From: Symsagittifera roscoffensis
Taxonomy: Eukaryota > Xenacoelomorpha > Acoela > Convolutidae
Direction: 5' to 3'
NCBI RefSeq assembly: GCF_963678635.1
Contig: NC_087070.1
Coordinates: 25,600,007-25,664,006 of the forward strand
Length of the DNA stretch: 64,000 bases
The notes below the pieces were generated by a model. The model was not told the DNA's origin. It saw only the letters and a list, made by a program, of their open reading frames with translations, and searched no databases. Below, piece after piece: positions 1 through 11,338 of this stretch (positions within the stretch are counted from its first letter, which is position 1; each line of letters opens with the position of its first letter). Both the position numbers and the translations under genes were made by a program.

Positions 1-137
1 ACTGCATTGGTATTAAATTTATAAATTTATAAGTGTAAGAGATTAATAGAAATGATTGAAATCTGTTTGATGAAATTTGCGATTTTTATTTGTCTTTTGT
101 GGTTTTTGTAGGTGATTGTCGGATGAAGGCTAAAAAC

Positions 138-216
138 CTAAAGAAAACATGGATAAAGTATGGTGAGTTTTTTAATATTTTAATTAGTTAGTAATATTTA
201 TTTAATTCATACTTAC
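138..216 (-). other. Predicted spliceosomal intron just after the stop codon of the 220-1734 frame
   Basis: On the minus strand the stop TAA (222-220) is followed by CAG and then GTAAGT (donor at 216), a perfect consensus 5' splice site. A TACTAAC branch-like motif lies at about 193-187, and a pyrimidine run ending TTTTCTTTAG gives an acceptor at 139-138. A second AG follows at 131-130. The predicted intron is 79 nt. Because it starts 3 nt after the stop it would be a 3'-UTR intron. On the plus strand the same DNA can be read as a 51-nt mini-exon (112-162), but the minus-strand signals are stronger and adjoin a long frame. Confidence 0.5.
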
Positions 217-219
217 CTG

Positions 220-1734
220 TTAGTCGTCGGGGAAAAAACCGTGGGGGAAGATGTCGTGAATTAGTTCTGAAGTTGTTAGTAGTTTAGCTAAGATGCGGAT
301 GATATTTTTAGTCTGAAGCAGTGGCCAAAGCAATTGGAGTGCCTTGATAGTGGTTAGTTCTTCAGTGCCAACTGCAAACTCATAAGGTGTGTTTTGGATT
401 AGATTATATAATTTGTGATTGAATTTAGTGTTGTGGATGAATTCTAAAATTGGGATTTCTATGGGTTGTACAAACTCGTGCGGGATAAGGAAGGGTCGGG
501 ATTCTTCGGCGTTGAAGGTCTTGGTGATGGGACAGAAGATGTACATTTGGGTTATGGGGTCATAATTACGAAGAATACCATGGAGGTTAGTGTCTTTAAT
601 ACAATATGTGAAATTTAGGAAAAATGGTGAAGTGTATTTGGAATTAATGAATTGAAAGCGATGGTGTGGTTGTCTAGAGGGTGTGTGTAGGTCAAAGTGA
701 TTTTGGATGAAGCGATAATAACTATATGTGTGGGTTTGTTTAGTGCGCAACATAATATCGTGTGAGCAGTGTAAATCTCTTTCGTGTGGTGCAAGGAAAT
801 GAAAGGTTAGTGAAAATATTTGGAAGCGTTCTTTGAAACTTTCGTATGCTTGTGTGTCTATTAGTGCTTCTGAAATAATGTGATCAAACTTTCGGTCGAA
901 GATGTTTAGTGTAAATATATATGGTGTCTTGATGAAAAATTTCTCGGTGATTTGTGGGTTAGCGAAGCGATCGTCGTCTAAGAATTGATCTTGGTTAGCT
1001 CTGATGATGTTGTGATCATAGTATTCGAGTGTATATTCGTTAGCTCTAGGTGCAGTGTGTGTTTTTAGTGATTTTTTATATCCAACGTAAGTAAATTGTC
1101 TAGCGGTTAGTGGTGTAGTGAGTCGATATAGCATGTCAGTATTTCGCTCTATATCGATGTGAGTGTTAGATAAAGGTAAGCAAAGAGGGTTAGTAAAATG
1201 ATAATATGAGGTCCAAGAGAGAGTGGGCATTAAAACGTATTCATCTACAAAGTTGCGTGTTTCGTTAGTGTCGTGGGGGGTGTTTAAGGTGTATTGTGGG
1301 AATGAGGGTAAGGTGATGGCTAAAAATTCTTTTGTGTTAGTATGCTTGGGATGGTTGATGTATTCACGGGCTGTTCCTGGTTTTGCTGGGAAAGGATGGT
1401 TGGGGAACTTTCTTTTAAAAGTGCGGTAAGCTCTATTAGTGTTGAGTGAAGATTCAGTTGATGTGGATGATGGTGCTAATGATTCAGTATAATTTGAAGA
1501 GGGTGTAGGGGTAGGGGGGTTGGATGAATTTATTGTGGAGGAGATTTGGTTTATGGTTGGGGTATTAAGTTGGTAGGGTTGTTGTTGAAGGGTAATAAAA
1601 TTATCTAGCTCTGGGGAGATTCGGGGGGTGTCTGGAGAATGAGATGATTGGTCAGAATGGTATGAGGAGTAGGTTGGGGTAACTTGGGAAGCATAAGAGG
1701 GGGGGTCAAGTGAAGGATGAATAACCGAAGTTCT
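220..1734 (-). CDS. Unrecognised protein, about 500-codon exon, possibly a cellular gene
   Basis: The frame is open from 1734 to the TAA at 220, about 504 codons without a stop, the longest intact frame in the window. The first in-frame ATG is at 1230 (336 residues), but the 168 codons upstream look just as protein-like. They form a Ser/Pro/Thr/Gln-rich, probably disordered stretch, then a Lys/Arg/Pro segment. This suggests the true start is in an upstream exon; AG dinucleotides at 1734-1733 or 1739-1738 could be the acceptor. The C-terminal 330 residues are rich in Phe, Tyr, His and Thr and look globular. No signal peptide or membrane segment is obvious, and I recognise no domain. The coding strand is strongly A/C-rich. 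A consensus donor follows the stop directly. It could still be a retroelement ORF, but nothing nearby supports that. Confidence 0.5.
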   Translation of the reverse strand, partial: RTSVIHPSLDPPSYASQVTPTYSSYHSDQSSHSPDTPRISPELDNFITLQQQPYQLNTPTINQISSTINSSNPPTPTPSSNYTESLAPSSTSTESSLNTNRAYRTFKRKFPNHPFPAKPGTAREYINHPKHTNTKEFLAITLPSFPQYTLNTPHDTNETRNFVDEYVLMPTLSWTSYYHFTNPLCLPLSNTHIDIERNTDMLYRLTTPLTARQFTYVGYKKSLKTHTAPRANEYTLEYYDHNIIRANQDQFLDDDRFANPQITEKFFIKTPYIFTLNIFDRKFDHIISEALIDTQAYESFKERFQIFSLTFHFLAPHERDLHCSHDIMLRTKQTHTYSYYRFIQNHFDLHTPSRQPHHRFQFINSKYTSPFFLNFTYCIKDTNLHGILRNYDPITQMYIFCPITKTFNAEESRPFLIPHEFVQPIEIPILEFIHNTKFNHKLYNLIQNTPYEFAVGTEELTTIKALQLLWPLLQTKNIIRILAKLLTTSELIHDIFPHGFFPDD

Positions 1735-3800
1735 TCACTGTTTATCCTAATTTGAATGATTAGTTTTGTTTAAAAATTTCTATTAGTCTTGGGTCTTTAG
1801 AAAGGGTTGGGTAGTGAATCGACGTTTGAGGTCGTTAGACACTAATTAAGTGGGTGGGGGAGAACAAAGTTGTTCTGTTTGATCCAAGGATAAGCCTTGA
1901 TGATCAAATTTGAAATTTAATTAAGTAGAAAATGATTTAAGATCCAAGGATAAGCCTTGATGATCTGGTTTTAAAATTAAGTGAATTTAAGTTTTAATAA
2001 AATTTTAAATGTGTGTAAAGGAAAGATTTAGTGTTTTGATGATGTTAGTGGGTTTATGATTGCTGTTATGTTTTAGATGATGGAGCTGGAACAACAGGAT
2101 GATTTATGATTACTAACCATTTATTGTCATGCTACTAATTTTTATTTTTTATTTTTCAATAAATATTTTTCAAACATGTTTTGTATATTACTGCAGAGTT
2201 TTAGGAAAACGATCTTAGATCTTTTTATCAATCGTTATTGTATATTAATAATTTTGTTTAGCGCCTGAAATGATTTTGAAGATTAACTTCAAGGTTTTAT
2301 GTTTGCAAATGAAAATCTAAATTCATTGCCAGTAGTATTCTAAATATAAAAGTTTGTTCTGGTTTTTGCCTAACTATCATATAGCTATATGGCAAATTTC
2401 TACTTTGTCGTATGTCGTCTCTGGTTCGAGGTCTTCTTCCAATTCCGGGTAGTTCTGTTATGGTTCGGAATATTGGCTCTGATCTATTGAGTCGTAGAGA
2501 CATTTCGATTAAATTATTGTCGTATAACATTTTGTAAATGTTTTTGTCTAATTTCTAATCTATTTTGGTTAATTCTAAGCTATTAAGGTCTTGTTCGAGA
2601 CTTATGGTCGCACCAGATGAGTTAGGACCGAAGTGGTTAACTCATAGAGTAATTTCGGATAGGGTACACCGTCTGCTCGTCACGCTATCTTATTTTCGGC
2701 CGGATAGATTCGTGCAACTTCTTAGTCTAATACCGATCCTAATCTTACTCTTATACTATCTAGTCTCAGGTTGTTTAACTAGTCTCTGCTAGGCTCAATA
2801 GATCTAGGGTATACTGGTTTATTGCGGCTGCTGAAGTGCTCGGGAGAGTCCAACTAATTTCTAAGTTAAATTCAAATCTCTCTGGTGCTGAAATTACAAG
2901 TAACTTCAGCACTTACAAATAAGTGGGTTGTTAGTTAGATGGATCATGATTGGTTAATATTAAATACTTTACATTGGTAAAATATCTAAATTATCCAATC
3001 ATAAAATGTAGTTTAGATCAGGTTCCAAAAGTTACAACAATTGAATAATTAATTTTTTTTGGGAATGATGGGAATGAACAAGAATAACCACTGTGCAACA
3101 CTTACTGATTGCTACGACCATAGTCTTAAAAAACAAGGCTCATCTGCCTCCTCCATCTGCAATATCTTATTTTGGTAACTTATTTCATTTGCGGTCCAGT
3201 TGTCACTTTTGTGAACAGACATTTTACAATACTTCATGTCGTTACATGACCCACTCAGCCATAATAATTCCTAAAACTCGAAGAGTTTTGAAAATTTAAT
3301 ATTTAAAAAATTTACACATTTTCTTATAATTAAACTTCCGTGACAAACTTTTTTATACAACCGTATCTTGTATTTTTACGGTGAGAGAAAAACGTGTGAA
3401 AGTAGCTGTATATTGGAACACACGAAGAATGGATCATAGACAAAAAAATAATTTCATAATTTTGAATTTTTCTAAGCCTTTTTTTGTCTCTTTAGTCTCT
3501 TTTTAGTAACAACGTTTATGTTATCATAAGCATTTTTTGTTGTTATTGTTTTATGTTAAAAGGTAACGTATATTTGAGCGGGTTATAAAACACAAGCCAA
3601 GAAGGTTATTGAAATTCAAGTTTTATGTCTCTGTGGTAGTGCTATCGTTATGTGTTAGAACAGATCTCGTAATTATGCTAAAGTTCATTGTCCTAATTTA
3701 TGTTGACTGGTGCTTGGCCAAACTATGTTCGATAACACTTTGTTTAGTTGTCGTTACGATTTGATCTGAAACAGTATGTTCTAAGTCTGAATTAACACTA
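1735..3800. other. No supported gene
   Basis: AT-rich sequence with only short frames (for example 2297-2530 minus and 2565-2792 plus) and no recognisable motif. It contains the short direct repeat listed separately. Nothing else can be supported. Confidence 0.5.
1881..1965. repeat. 25-bp direct repeat, two copies 60 bp apart
   Basis: A 25-base unit beginning GATCCAAGGATAAGCC occurs identically at 1881-1905 and 1941-1965, about 0.15 kb upstream of the 220-1734 frame on its strand. It could be a tandem-duplicated regulatory element or chance repeat growth. Confidence 0.7.
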
Positions 3801-3989
3801 ATAGTTTATGTTATTTATTGAGTTTAAGGAATTAGTAATTGATTCCCTTATTGAGGTATTATATAACAGCCGCAGAATAAGCTTACATCAGAGCGCAGCC
3901 AGTAAAAAGACTAGTAGACGCAAAGAATTTGCTCAACATATCGAGTTTGTGGGACAGACAGACGGCTCAGTCACTTACGGAGTGGGATA

Positions 3990-5647
3990 GGCGGAGCAAT
4001 CCTTTGAACATGGCACTAATTGCAAAAACAGTTTTTAGGCCCGAAATCGACAGCAGTTACGTTACCAAAAGCTCCACTAGAGGAAATAGCCGTCGATGGC
4101 GAAACGGCTACAAATACTTCAGATCGTAACCTACGAAATGCACAGACAAAAACAATGTGAAGATGTTCGAAATGTAGGAGTATTATACAAAAGTTTTCCA
4201 TGAGATACAGCATTGAGAAAAGCCAAGACGCTCGTATTTTTGTCTCTGAGAAGAGAAGAACAAAACGATTTCGCAAGACGTAATCCGAAGGTGGAAATCA
4301 GCGATGATTCAATTACAATGAGGACGGTTTGGCAGAATCTGTTGGTGGTTTTCCGAAAACCCAGAAACCGAAGGTTTGAAAGATACGTTTTTTCCACGGA
4401 AAAAATTAATATAGGAAAAATTGGATCAGTTCTACTGTCATCTGAGTGGCCTGGTAGAACCTTGTGAAATCGAGGCAGGAGAAGATGTAATGGTCAGCGA
4501 AATTTTTGTAATCAATATGCCAAATTCAGAGATTCAAGATGAACTCATGAATGAAGTGATGATTCTGGAAATGACTTTAGAGTACGCAAAACGATCAGAG
4601 CAGAAACAGAAGAATATCAAGACTATCCGAGGTAATGGCAGATATGGACACTCGTTCAGCCGAGATGGAAAATTCGGGCAAGGAAATAGTGGGAGTCGAC
4701 GAGGGAACCCATGCAACTCATGTGGTAACCTGTGGTCAATGAAACATCGCCAGGTTTGCCCGACCATGGGTCATGGATGTAGAAAAGGTGGCATGAAGAA
4801 CCTTTTGCCAGAATGTGTAGGAGTGAAGGCCAGAAAGGCGAATCTAGTACGTGGATCATCGATAGGCGGAATTGGAACGAGACCTTCAGTTTATCATGAA
4901 GATGAGAAAAAAAATTAGATATTTTTCAGGATGAGAGGAGCTATGATGAAAAGTCAACAAATCTGATAGAAATGGAAAAGCAATTACAAACTTCTGATTT
5001 GGATTTATCGGATGATTTTGGTGTGAAAGCAATTGGTGATGGGATAGAAGAATCGAAAGTTGCCGAGGAATCAAAGAATTATTCCATTAAAAAATGCGAA
5101 AAGATAGAGGCATTTAAAGTATTTCCGCCAGAAAAGGAAGAAAAGAGACGACATCGTGTTGGTAAAATGTTCACATTTTTTTTGGAGAGCGGAAGCAGTG
5201 CAAATTTGATGGCACACTACATAGGGCAGCAAAAGTTACTGCAAACTCTGAACTAACGCTTTGGCAAGAGTCAGACATGGTACTACACGATTACAACTAA
5301 CATGACTTTCAGAATCACGGAACATTGGTATAGGTTACTGAATCCAGTGGTTCGGTGGAGGGAGAACATTTCTGGATAGACGTGGACGATAACAGGAAGC
5401 CAATTTTTGATTTCGATTTGTTCCAAGTCGGGGCTTAAAAATTTCACTAGAATAACCATCAGCAATTACGGATAAAGGAGGTACCTTTGATACTATTGCG
5501 AAAGATGACAATAAAGTAAAAAATCAACTTGCAAAGAAAATTCCGGGGCTATTCATAAAAAAGGGACGCTAAAAAGATTTATTGTTAAATCAAGGTACAG
5601 TAAGCATTTCACACCTACATATCAAAAGGGGCGGATAATCCTTATCA
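3990..5647 (+). pseudogene. Gypsy-type retrotransposon fragment: gag and protease, broken
   Basis: A decayed Ty3/gypsy internal region. A gag start (FRPEIDSS...VTK) lies near 4040. A capsid-like stretch spans 4210-4640, with a frameshift near 4420 before DQFYCHLSGL. A nucleocapsid knuckle at 4711-4760 reads CNSCGNLWSMKHRQVC (C-x2-C-x7-H-x3-C), and more Cys follow. A protease motif LESGSSANLM lies at about 5180-5215 (Asp of DSG replaced by Glu). Codons near 5520-5640 resemble the link between protease and RT. The frame then runs into the assembly gap, so RT and integrase are not seen. The gag is related to that of the nested gypsy at 31.9-32.6 kb (same knuckle spacing), but the two are clearly diverged. 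No LTR was found. Confidence 0.65.
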
Positions 5648-5847
5648 NNNNNNNNNNNNNNNNNNNNNNNNNNNNNNNNNNNNNNNNNNNNNNNNNNNNN
5701 NNNNNNNNNNNNNNNNNNNNNNNNNNNNNNNNNNNNNNNNNNNNNNNNNNNNNNNNNNNNNNNNNNNNNNNNNNNNNNNNNNNNNNNNNNNNNNNNNNNN
5801 NNNNNNNNNNNNNNNNNNNNNNNNNNNNNNNNNNNNNNNNNNNNNNN
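5648..5847. other. Assembly gap of 200 N
   Basis: Exactly 200 undetermined bases. The round number suggests a scaffold join of unknown true length. The gypsy fragment to its left stops here and is not resumed on the right, where a 22-bp minisatellite begins. Confidence 0.99.
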
Positions 5848-5952
5848 AGTGAGACAGTTTCTTTTACTTCTTTACAGAGTGTTTCTCTTCTTTGTTAGAA
5901 CTTTTTTGGTACAGTCGACATGTGGAAACGGTACCAAAAGCTTTTTAAAAAA

Positions 5953-6195
5953 TCGTGCTCGACCTATGCTTCGACTGTGCTCAAACTCTGTTTAGATTGT
6001 ACTCAACCTATATTTCGACTGTGCTCGAATTTTGTTTTGATTCTGCTCGACATATGTTTCGATTTTCTCCGTCGAAACTGGGCATGTTTCGACAGCGCTC
6101 GTTTTGCGTATCGACTGTGCTCGACCCATGTGTCGTATGTGTTCGACCTATGTTTCGACTTTCTCGACCTATATTCCGACTGTGGTCGACTTATG
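5953..6195. repeat. Degenerate 22-bp minisatellite, about 11 units
   Basis: The unit approximates TGTGCTCGACCTATGTTTCGAC. Spacing is 22 bp except for one 30-bp and one 21-bp unit. Units differ from each other by several bases, so the array is old. Because 22 is 1 modulo 3, the array reads open in more than one frame and creates spurious frames of 95 and 112 codons. Confidence 0.75.
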
Positions 6196-6504
6196 TTTTG
6201 CGTTTAATTTCTTTAAAAATCTGGACTGAAACTGTTGATGTGAGAAGCGAACTGATCTTTGCGGAGTTTTTGATAAACTTTGTTTCCTCTTGATTCAGGA
6301 GTCCTTAGAAATCCAAAACTTAATGGGTTCCATCTGAATGTTTTAGTTTTTGCGTTGAGCAAATACCCTCAATTGGTTGGTTGTTGCCGGTTGCAATTTT
6401 CTAACGGAGGCCTTTTCTGAGCAATTTCTTTGCTCGGTTTCCAATTTAAAATTATTTAAATCATGAAAAGTTGATTTAAGTTGTGAAAAAAATTTAGGCT
6501 CTTC

Positions 6505-6655
6505 TCGAACTGTTTTTCGACTATACTCGACCCTTGTTTTGACTTTCTCAACCAAAATCAGGTATGTTTCGACTTTCTCGACCTATGTTTCGATATTGTT
6601 GACCAAAAAAAGGTGTGTTTTGACTCTCTAGACGGCAATTGGGAATGTTTCGTTT
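6505..6655. repeat. Second, more degenerate block of the same minisatellite
   Basis: The phrases TTTCGACTTTCTCGACC and ATGTTTCGA recur with 22- and 30-bp spacing, as in the array at 5953-6195. The two blocks are separated by about 300 bp of AT-rich sequence, so they are probably one array split by insertion or decay. Confidence 0.55.
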
Positions 6656-6659
6656 TTGT

Positions 6660-7794
6660 TCTTGATCGCAAAAATTCAGTAGCAAAACTGCACATGCACA
6701 TGCTCGAATTTCAAAGTCGATACATACATCGAGCACCTGGTCCATGGTTTGTCATGGCCTAATTAGCCCGCATTTTTTTGTTCCAGAGTCGGACAATGTG
6801 AAAAAACATTTAGCTAGCAACAATTTGGTCTCTTTCCTACCTCCAGTACTTGGCACGGTTATCGATTTTATAGTGAAACGACTGTTTTACAAGGATAAGT
6901 ACAAGGACAAAATATTCTCTATAACATGTTGATCACACTCATGAAATTAGCTTGTCACGGCTTAATTAGCTCGTCTGTCAAACGTTTTAACAATTGGACA
7001 ATGTGAACAGAAGAATTAATTTAAAAAATTGAAAGTGGAGGAAAAGGAAAAAAAAACTTCGGATTCCACATTTCTGGCTTTTTTCCAATTCTCCAGATTT
7101 TGAAAATTGTATATGATAATTTTACATAATATCATGGCTAAAATCAGGTCTCTTTTTTTTCTTTCCACTTCCTGCGAATTTTTACGAGCAAAATGATAGT
7201 ACAAAGTGGCCGTCTTAATAGAGTTGAGGAAAAACCGATTAAAAAAAAACAATTAAAAATTGGTTAACATCTTTCTCTTTCAACTTATTTTTATCAATAA
7301 TAAAACGTTTTAATCGTTGATCATTAATTATGAACCCGTCTAAATTTTCAATTTTTTTCAAGATAACAAACATAACAGCAATACTGAACCTTGCACTTAT
7401 CAACAAAGTTGAAACCACCGAAACTTGAGACAATTCTTGGAATTCATTCAAAGTATAGCAAAGTATAGTTGAAATGGCAACTTCTTTTAAGACTTCCTTT
7501 TCCTTTGCACTGAAGAGTCGAATCTGAATGAAGGGTGACGTGGTGATTGTGACTCACACTGTACTTTACTTCTTGGTTGTGACTCACACCCTCCTCGTGT
7601 CGTATTTTGCTATTTCATATACTCTATTACTACCGTCTTTTCTGGAGTATATTTTTGAATGGAAGACTGAAATGATCAGACGAGGAGAATTGAGAAAAAT
7701 GATTTTGAGATTAAATCAAAAAGGAAGTAAACAGTATAACTCATCATGATTTCCCTATATGAAAGTAGTACCAAATATGGAAAAATTACTTAAA
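6660..7794. other. No supported gene
   Basis: AT-rich, poly-T/poly-A-prone sequence with no recognisable coding motif. Two weakly similar stretches (6744-6800 and 6955-7012) both contain a GG.CTTAATTAGC-like phrase followed by GGACAATGTGAA, a faint old duplication. Confidence 0.45.
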
Positions 7795-8725
7795 TATGAA
7801 AATTGTGTGGGCTTGAGTTCTCCTTTATATAACTACAACTCTCTGCAAAAACACTCTTTTAGATGGCAGCTGCTATATGTCAAGCTCTCCCCAGCTTTTA
7901 ATCAGGTTATAATGAAAAATCACTTCTATTTTCTGTTTGCGCCAAATATATAGTAAACCAAAGATTGTTGCGTGTCTGCTCACGAATTTTTTTGTTTCTT
8001 GGAGAGATGCAAGTTCCATTAATTATGAATAGGAACCTCTCTCAACCAAATTTTTCAAAGATTAGATAAAAGTCAAAGCATTTTTCAAGAAATAGCTTGT
8101 TTTTACGCTTTGTACAAACACAGATTTTACTCAAGCATTGTTACCTCGAGCGGAGAATTATTCAGTCATCTTAGTCGAGCATTTCATCAAAACATGAAAT
8201 GGAAAAAAGCAGAAAAAAAGGAGAAGCTTTGCAAGGAAACGACTCGTTCGGAAACTTCAAGAGACCTTATCCGATTTCTAACTAAATAAATGCATCAACT
8301 CAAATTCTAGGCTTAACAATTCTAGAAAGGATTCTGAAGTACACAACTCAAAATATGAACTTAGTTTGTTCAAAAAAGATGATTGTTGTTCGATGATCAT
8401 GATTCTGTTTATAGTGATTATGTAAGTTTTGTGATGAACTGAGAAATTGATTTGAAATGTTCGTTTAGTCTTTGCACTGCTGAAATTCTTTCAACTAGAA
8501 ATTGTTTAAGCAAAACTCAATTCAAATTGAGAAAAACTGCATTACACAAAGAAAAATGTTTTTTCCCAATTTGTAAAAAAAAACAAAGAATTTCCATTTG
8601 AGTAAAACTCTAGGTTAATTTTGGAGCTTGTTGTCACTTTTTTCCTTAATGCAACACCAGGTTTTCTTCTCAACACAGATATTTCGATCTGTTGACTCGG
8701 TTTTGTTTCAATCTTGTATCTTCTA
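7795..8725. repeat. Long direct repeat, module A copy 1
   Basis: This 931-bp non-coding segment is almost identical to 9178-10108 (offset 1383 bp), with only scattered single-base differences. No coding motif or terminal structure is seen. It is directly followed by module B copy 1. The high identity implies a recent duplication or conversion, or an assembly artefact. Confidence 0.9.
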
Positions 8726-9171
8726 CAAACTTGCATATGTCGTATTTGGTATTTGGTATTTTTTTTGAACGCTTATCTAAACATATAATTTTGTGTAATG
8801 TTTAGCACCTGCGCAAAAAATATTTCAGAACTTTTTGCAAGATGCAAAATTTAATTTGATTTTTTCAACAAATATGCAAAAATACTTGAGTTTTTTACTG
8901 CTTCGAATATTTCAAAGAGTAAGCGGAAAAACTTTTGAAAGGTTTTTGCAAGATCCGAAAGTGGTTTTGATTTTGTGCAAAAATTTTTTCGTTAAATTTT
9001 TGCAAGATGCGCTTAGTGCTATTTGGATTCTATAAAAAAAATCGCTTAAAGCTATTTGGATGATTTTTAGTGCTGATCCTTATCTTAAATCATTGTTTTT
9101 CTCATGTTTTTGATCAACACTTATGCAAACATTAGATTTTCCAATGATCGACTTTAGAACAAAAAAAAATT
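8726..9171. repeat. Long direct repeat, module B copy 1
   Basis: About 446 bp, nearly identical to 11339-11779. It contains three TTTTTGCAAGAT phrases and reads open for 66 codons, probably by chance. In this copy B follows A directly; in the second copy a 1,230-bp segment separates them. Confidence 0.88.
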
Positions 9172-9177
9172 AGAACT

Positions 9178-10108
9178 TATGAAAATTGTGTGGGCTTGAG
9201 TTCTCCTTTATATAACTACAACTCTCTGCAAAAACACTCTTTTAGATGGCAGCTGCTATATGTCAAGCTCTCCCCAGCTTTTAATCAGGTTATAATGAAA
9301 AATCACTTCTATTTTCTGTTTGCGCCAAATATATAGTAAACCAAAGATTGTTGCGTGTCTGCTCACGAATTTTTTTGTTTCTTGGAGAGATGCAAGTTCC
9401 ATTAATTATGAATAGGAACCTCTCTCAATCAAATTTTTCAAAGATTAGATAAAAGTCAAAGCATTTTTCAAGAAATAGCTTGTTTTTACGCTTTGTACAA
9501 ACACAGATTTTACTCAAGCATTGTTACCTCGAGCGGAGAATTATTCAGTCATCTTAGTCGAGCATTTCATCAAAACATGAAATGGAAAAAAGCAGAAAAA
9601 AAGGAGAAGCTTTGCAAGGAAACGACTCGTTCGGAAACTTCAAGAGACCTTATCCGATTTCTAACTAAATAATTGCATCAACTCAAATTCTAGGCTTAAC
9701 AATTCTAGAAAGGATTCTGAAGTACACAACTCAAAATATGAACTTAGTTTGTTCAAAAAAGATGATTGTTGTTCGATGATCATGATTCTGTTTATAGTGA
9801 TTATGTAAGTTTTGTGATGAACTGAGAAATTGATTTGAAATGTTCGTTTAGTCTTTGCACTGCTGAAATTCTTTCAACTAGAAATTTTTTAAGCAAAACT
9901 CAATTCAAAATGAGAAAAAACTGCATTACACAAATAAAAAGGTTTTTCCCAATTTGTAAAAAAAAACAAAGAATTTCCATTTGAGTAAAACTCTAGGTTA
10001 ATTTTGGAGCTTGTTGTCACTTTTTTCCTTAATGCAACACCAGGTTTTCTTCTCAACACAGATATTTCGATCTGTTGACTCGGTTTTGTTTCATTCTTGT
10101 ATCTTCTA
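9178..10108. repeat. Long direct repeat, module A copy 2
   Basis: Near-identical copy of 7795-8725. It ends at TTCTA (10104-10108), exactly where copy 1 passes into module B and copy 2 passes into the extra segment. Confidence 0.9.
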
Positions 10109-11338
10109 TCACGAATTATTTTAAGTTTTTGCCAATCATGCAGGAAAGTTCTTCTGAAACATTTCTTCGGATTTCTATAGAAGATCTCAACTTAAACCAT
10201 TTCTTCAAAATTGATCATTTGTAGTAATTGTTTAGTTGTAAGCAAACTAAACTTTTTTCCGTATCTCAGATCCGCAAGTTCATCAAAACTTATTTCGTTT
10301 GAATCATATGAGAACCTAAAATTTTATCTCGAAGGTGTATTAGACATAGCTACCTCTTTTCTAAAATCTTTGATTGTTTTACTATCTTTTTCTCTCAATC
10401 TGAACGTTCTTTGATTATTTGCCCACTAGACTGGGAAGTTTTATTGAGTTTAAGGACCTTGATAGATTGGGTATCAACATCAAACTGACTCGTTCATTCT
10501 ATTTTGATTAGTTTCATTTTTTGGGACAGATTTCCGTTTTTTCTAAAAGTTTTTTCCATGTTGTTGGTTGAGTTGGATTGAGTTGAACTGTAAAAACCTT
10601 TCCAGATAGGTCGAATGTCAGTTGTATCTAATTACCAGCTTAAAAAGGTTGTGCGTACAGCCTCTAAAATTGAACGAATTATCTAAAATGATTCAGAAAT
10701 AAGTCAACGTTTCCTTCAATTTGATTGAAAACATTTGTCTTTTCAGATTGGTCGATTTTTGTTCATAGAAGGTTTTTAGAGAGAGGTTTTGTCTTGAACT
10801 AAAATCCAAAAAAAAACTGAAAAATGCAGAAACTCCTTTCAAACTACTCCTGTTGTTCTTAATCTTGATTGAGTATCTTTGTTCAAACTAAAAAAAAATA
10901 AAATAAAAAGTAGCTTCGAAAATTTGTTTCATCACTCTCAACACCGTGATAAAAACAACTTGTTTTGGAATTTCGATTGAATGAATTTTTTTGGATAATC
11001 CTAGAGTTTAGAATGTTCTAGAAGTTAATGTCTTGTATCTATCATTTAGATGAATAAAAGAACGAGTTTAATGAGAATTGACGTCACTTTTTTTGGTGGA
11101 AATTTCTCGGTTCAGATTATGAGTTTTTGATTGATCTATAAACAGTTCACCAACAAGTTTTTAAAAAACCATCTAAGCTCTGTCAGGAAGCTTGATTCTA
11201 CTAAGACACTCGGATTGAATTCTTGGAAAAGAATCACACATTCAAAATTCAATGTATGTTTCTGGTTTAAGGTAAAATGTTGATTATTTCATTGATGGTT
11301 GTAGTTCGGTAAATAGTGAGCGTGCCACTTTTTCTATT
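10109..11338. other. 1,230-bp segment present only in the second A-B repeat
   Basis: This segment separates A2 from B2 but is absent between A1 and B1, so it marks a clean insertion in copy 2 or deletion in copy 1. TTCTA borders it on the left and occurs again at its right edge. That is compatible with a 5-bp target duplication or with a deletion between 5-bp microhomologies. I see no terminal inverted repeats, no poly-A tail and no coding motif. Confidence 0.7.

Noticed and set aside
112-162. Plus-strand mini-exon (acceptor TTTTTGTAG, donor GTGAGT) with one open frame
   Set aside because: It overlaps the minus-strand intron that has stronger signals and adjoins a 500-codon frame; 51 bp of open frame is no evidence by itself.
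5920-6293. Frames of 95 and 112 codons
   Set aside because: They are translations of the 22-bp minisatellite and not genes.
8835-9035. 66-codon frame repeated at 11448-11648
   Set aside because: Conserved only because module B is a recent DNA duplicate; the peptide is Phe/Leu-rich, driven by T runs, and has no motif.
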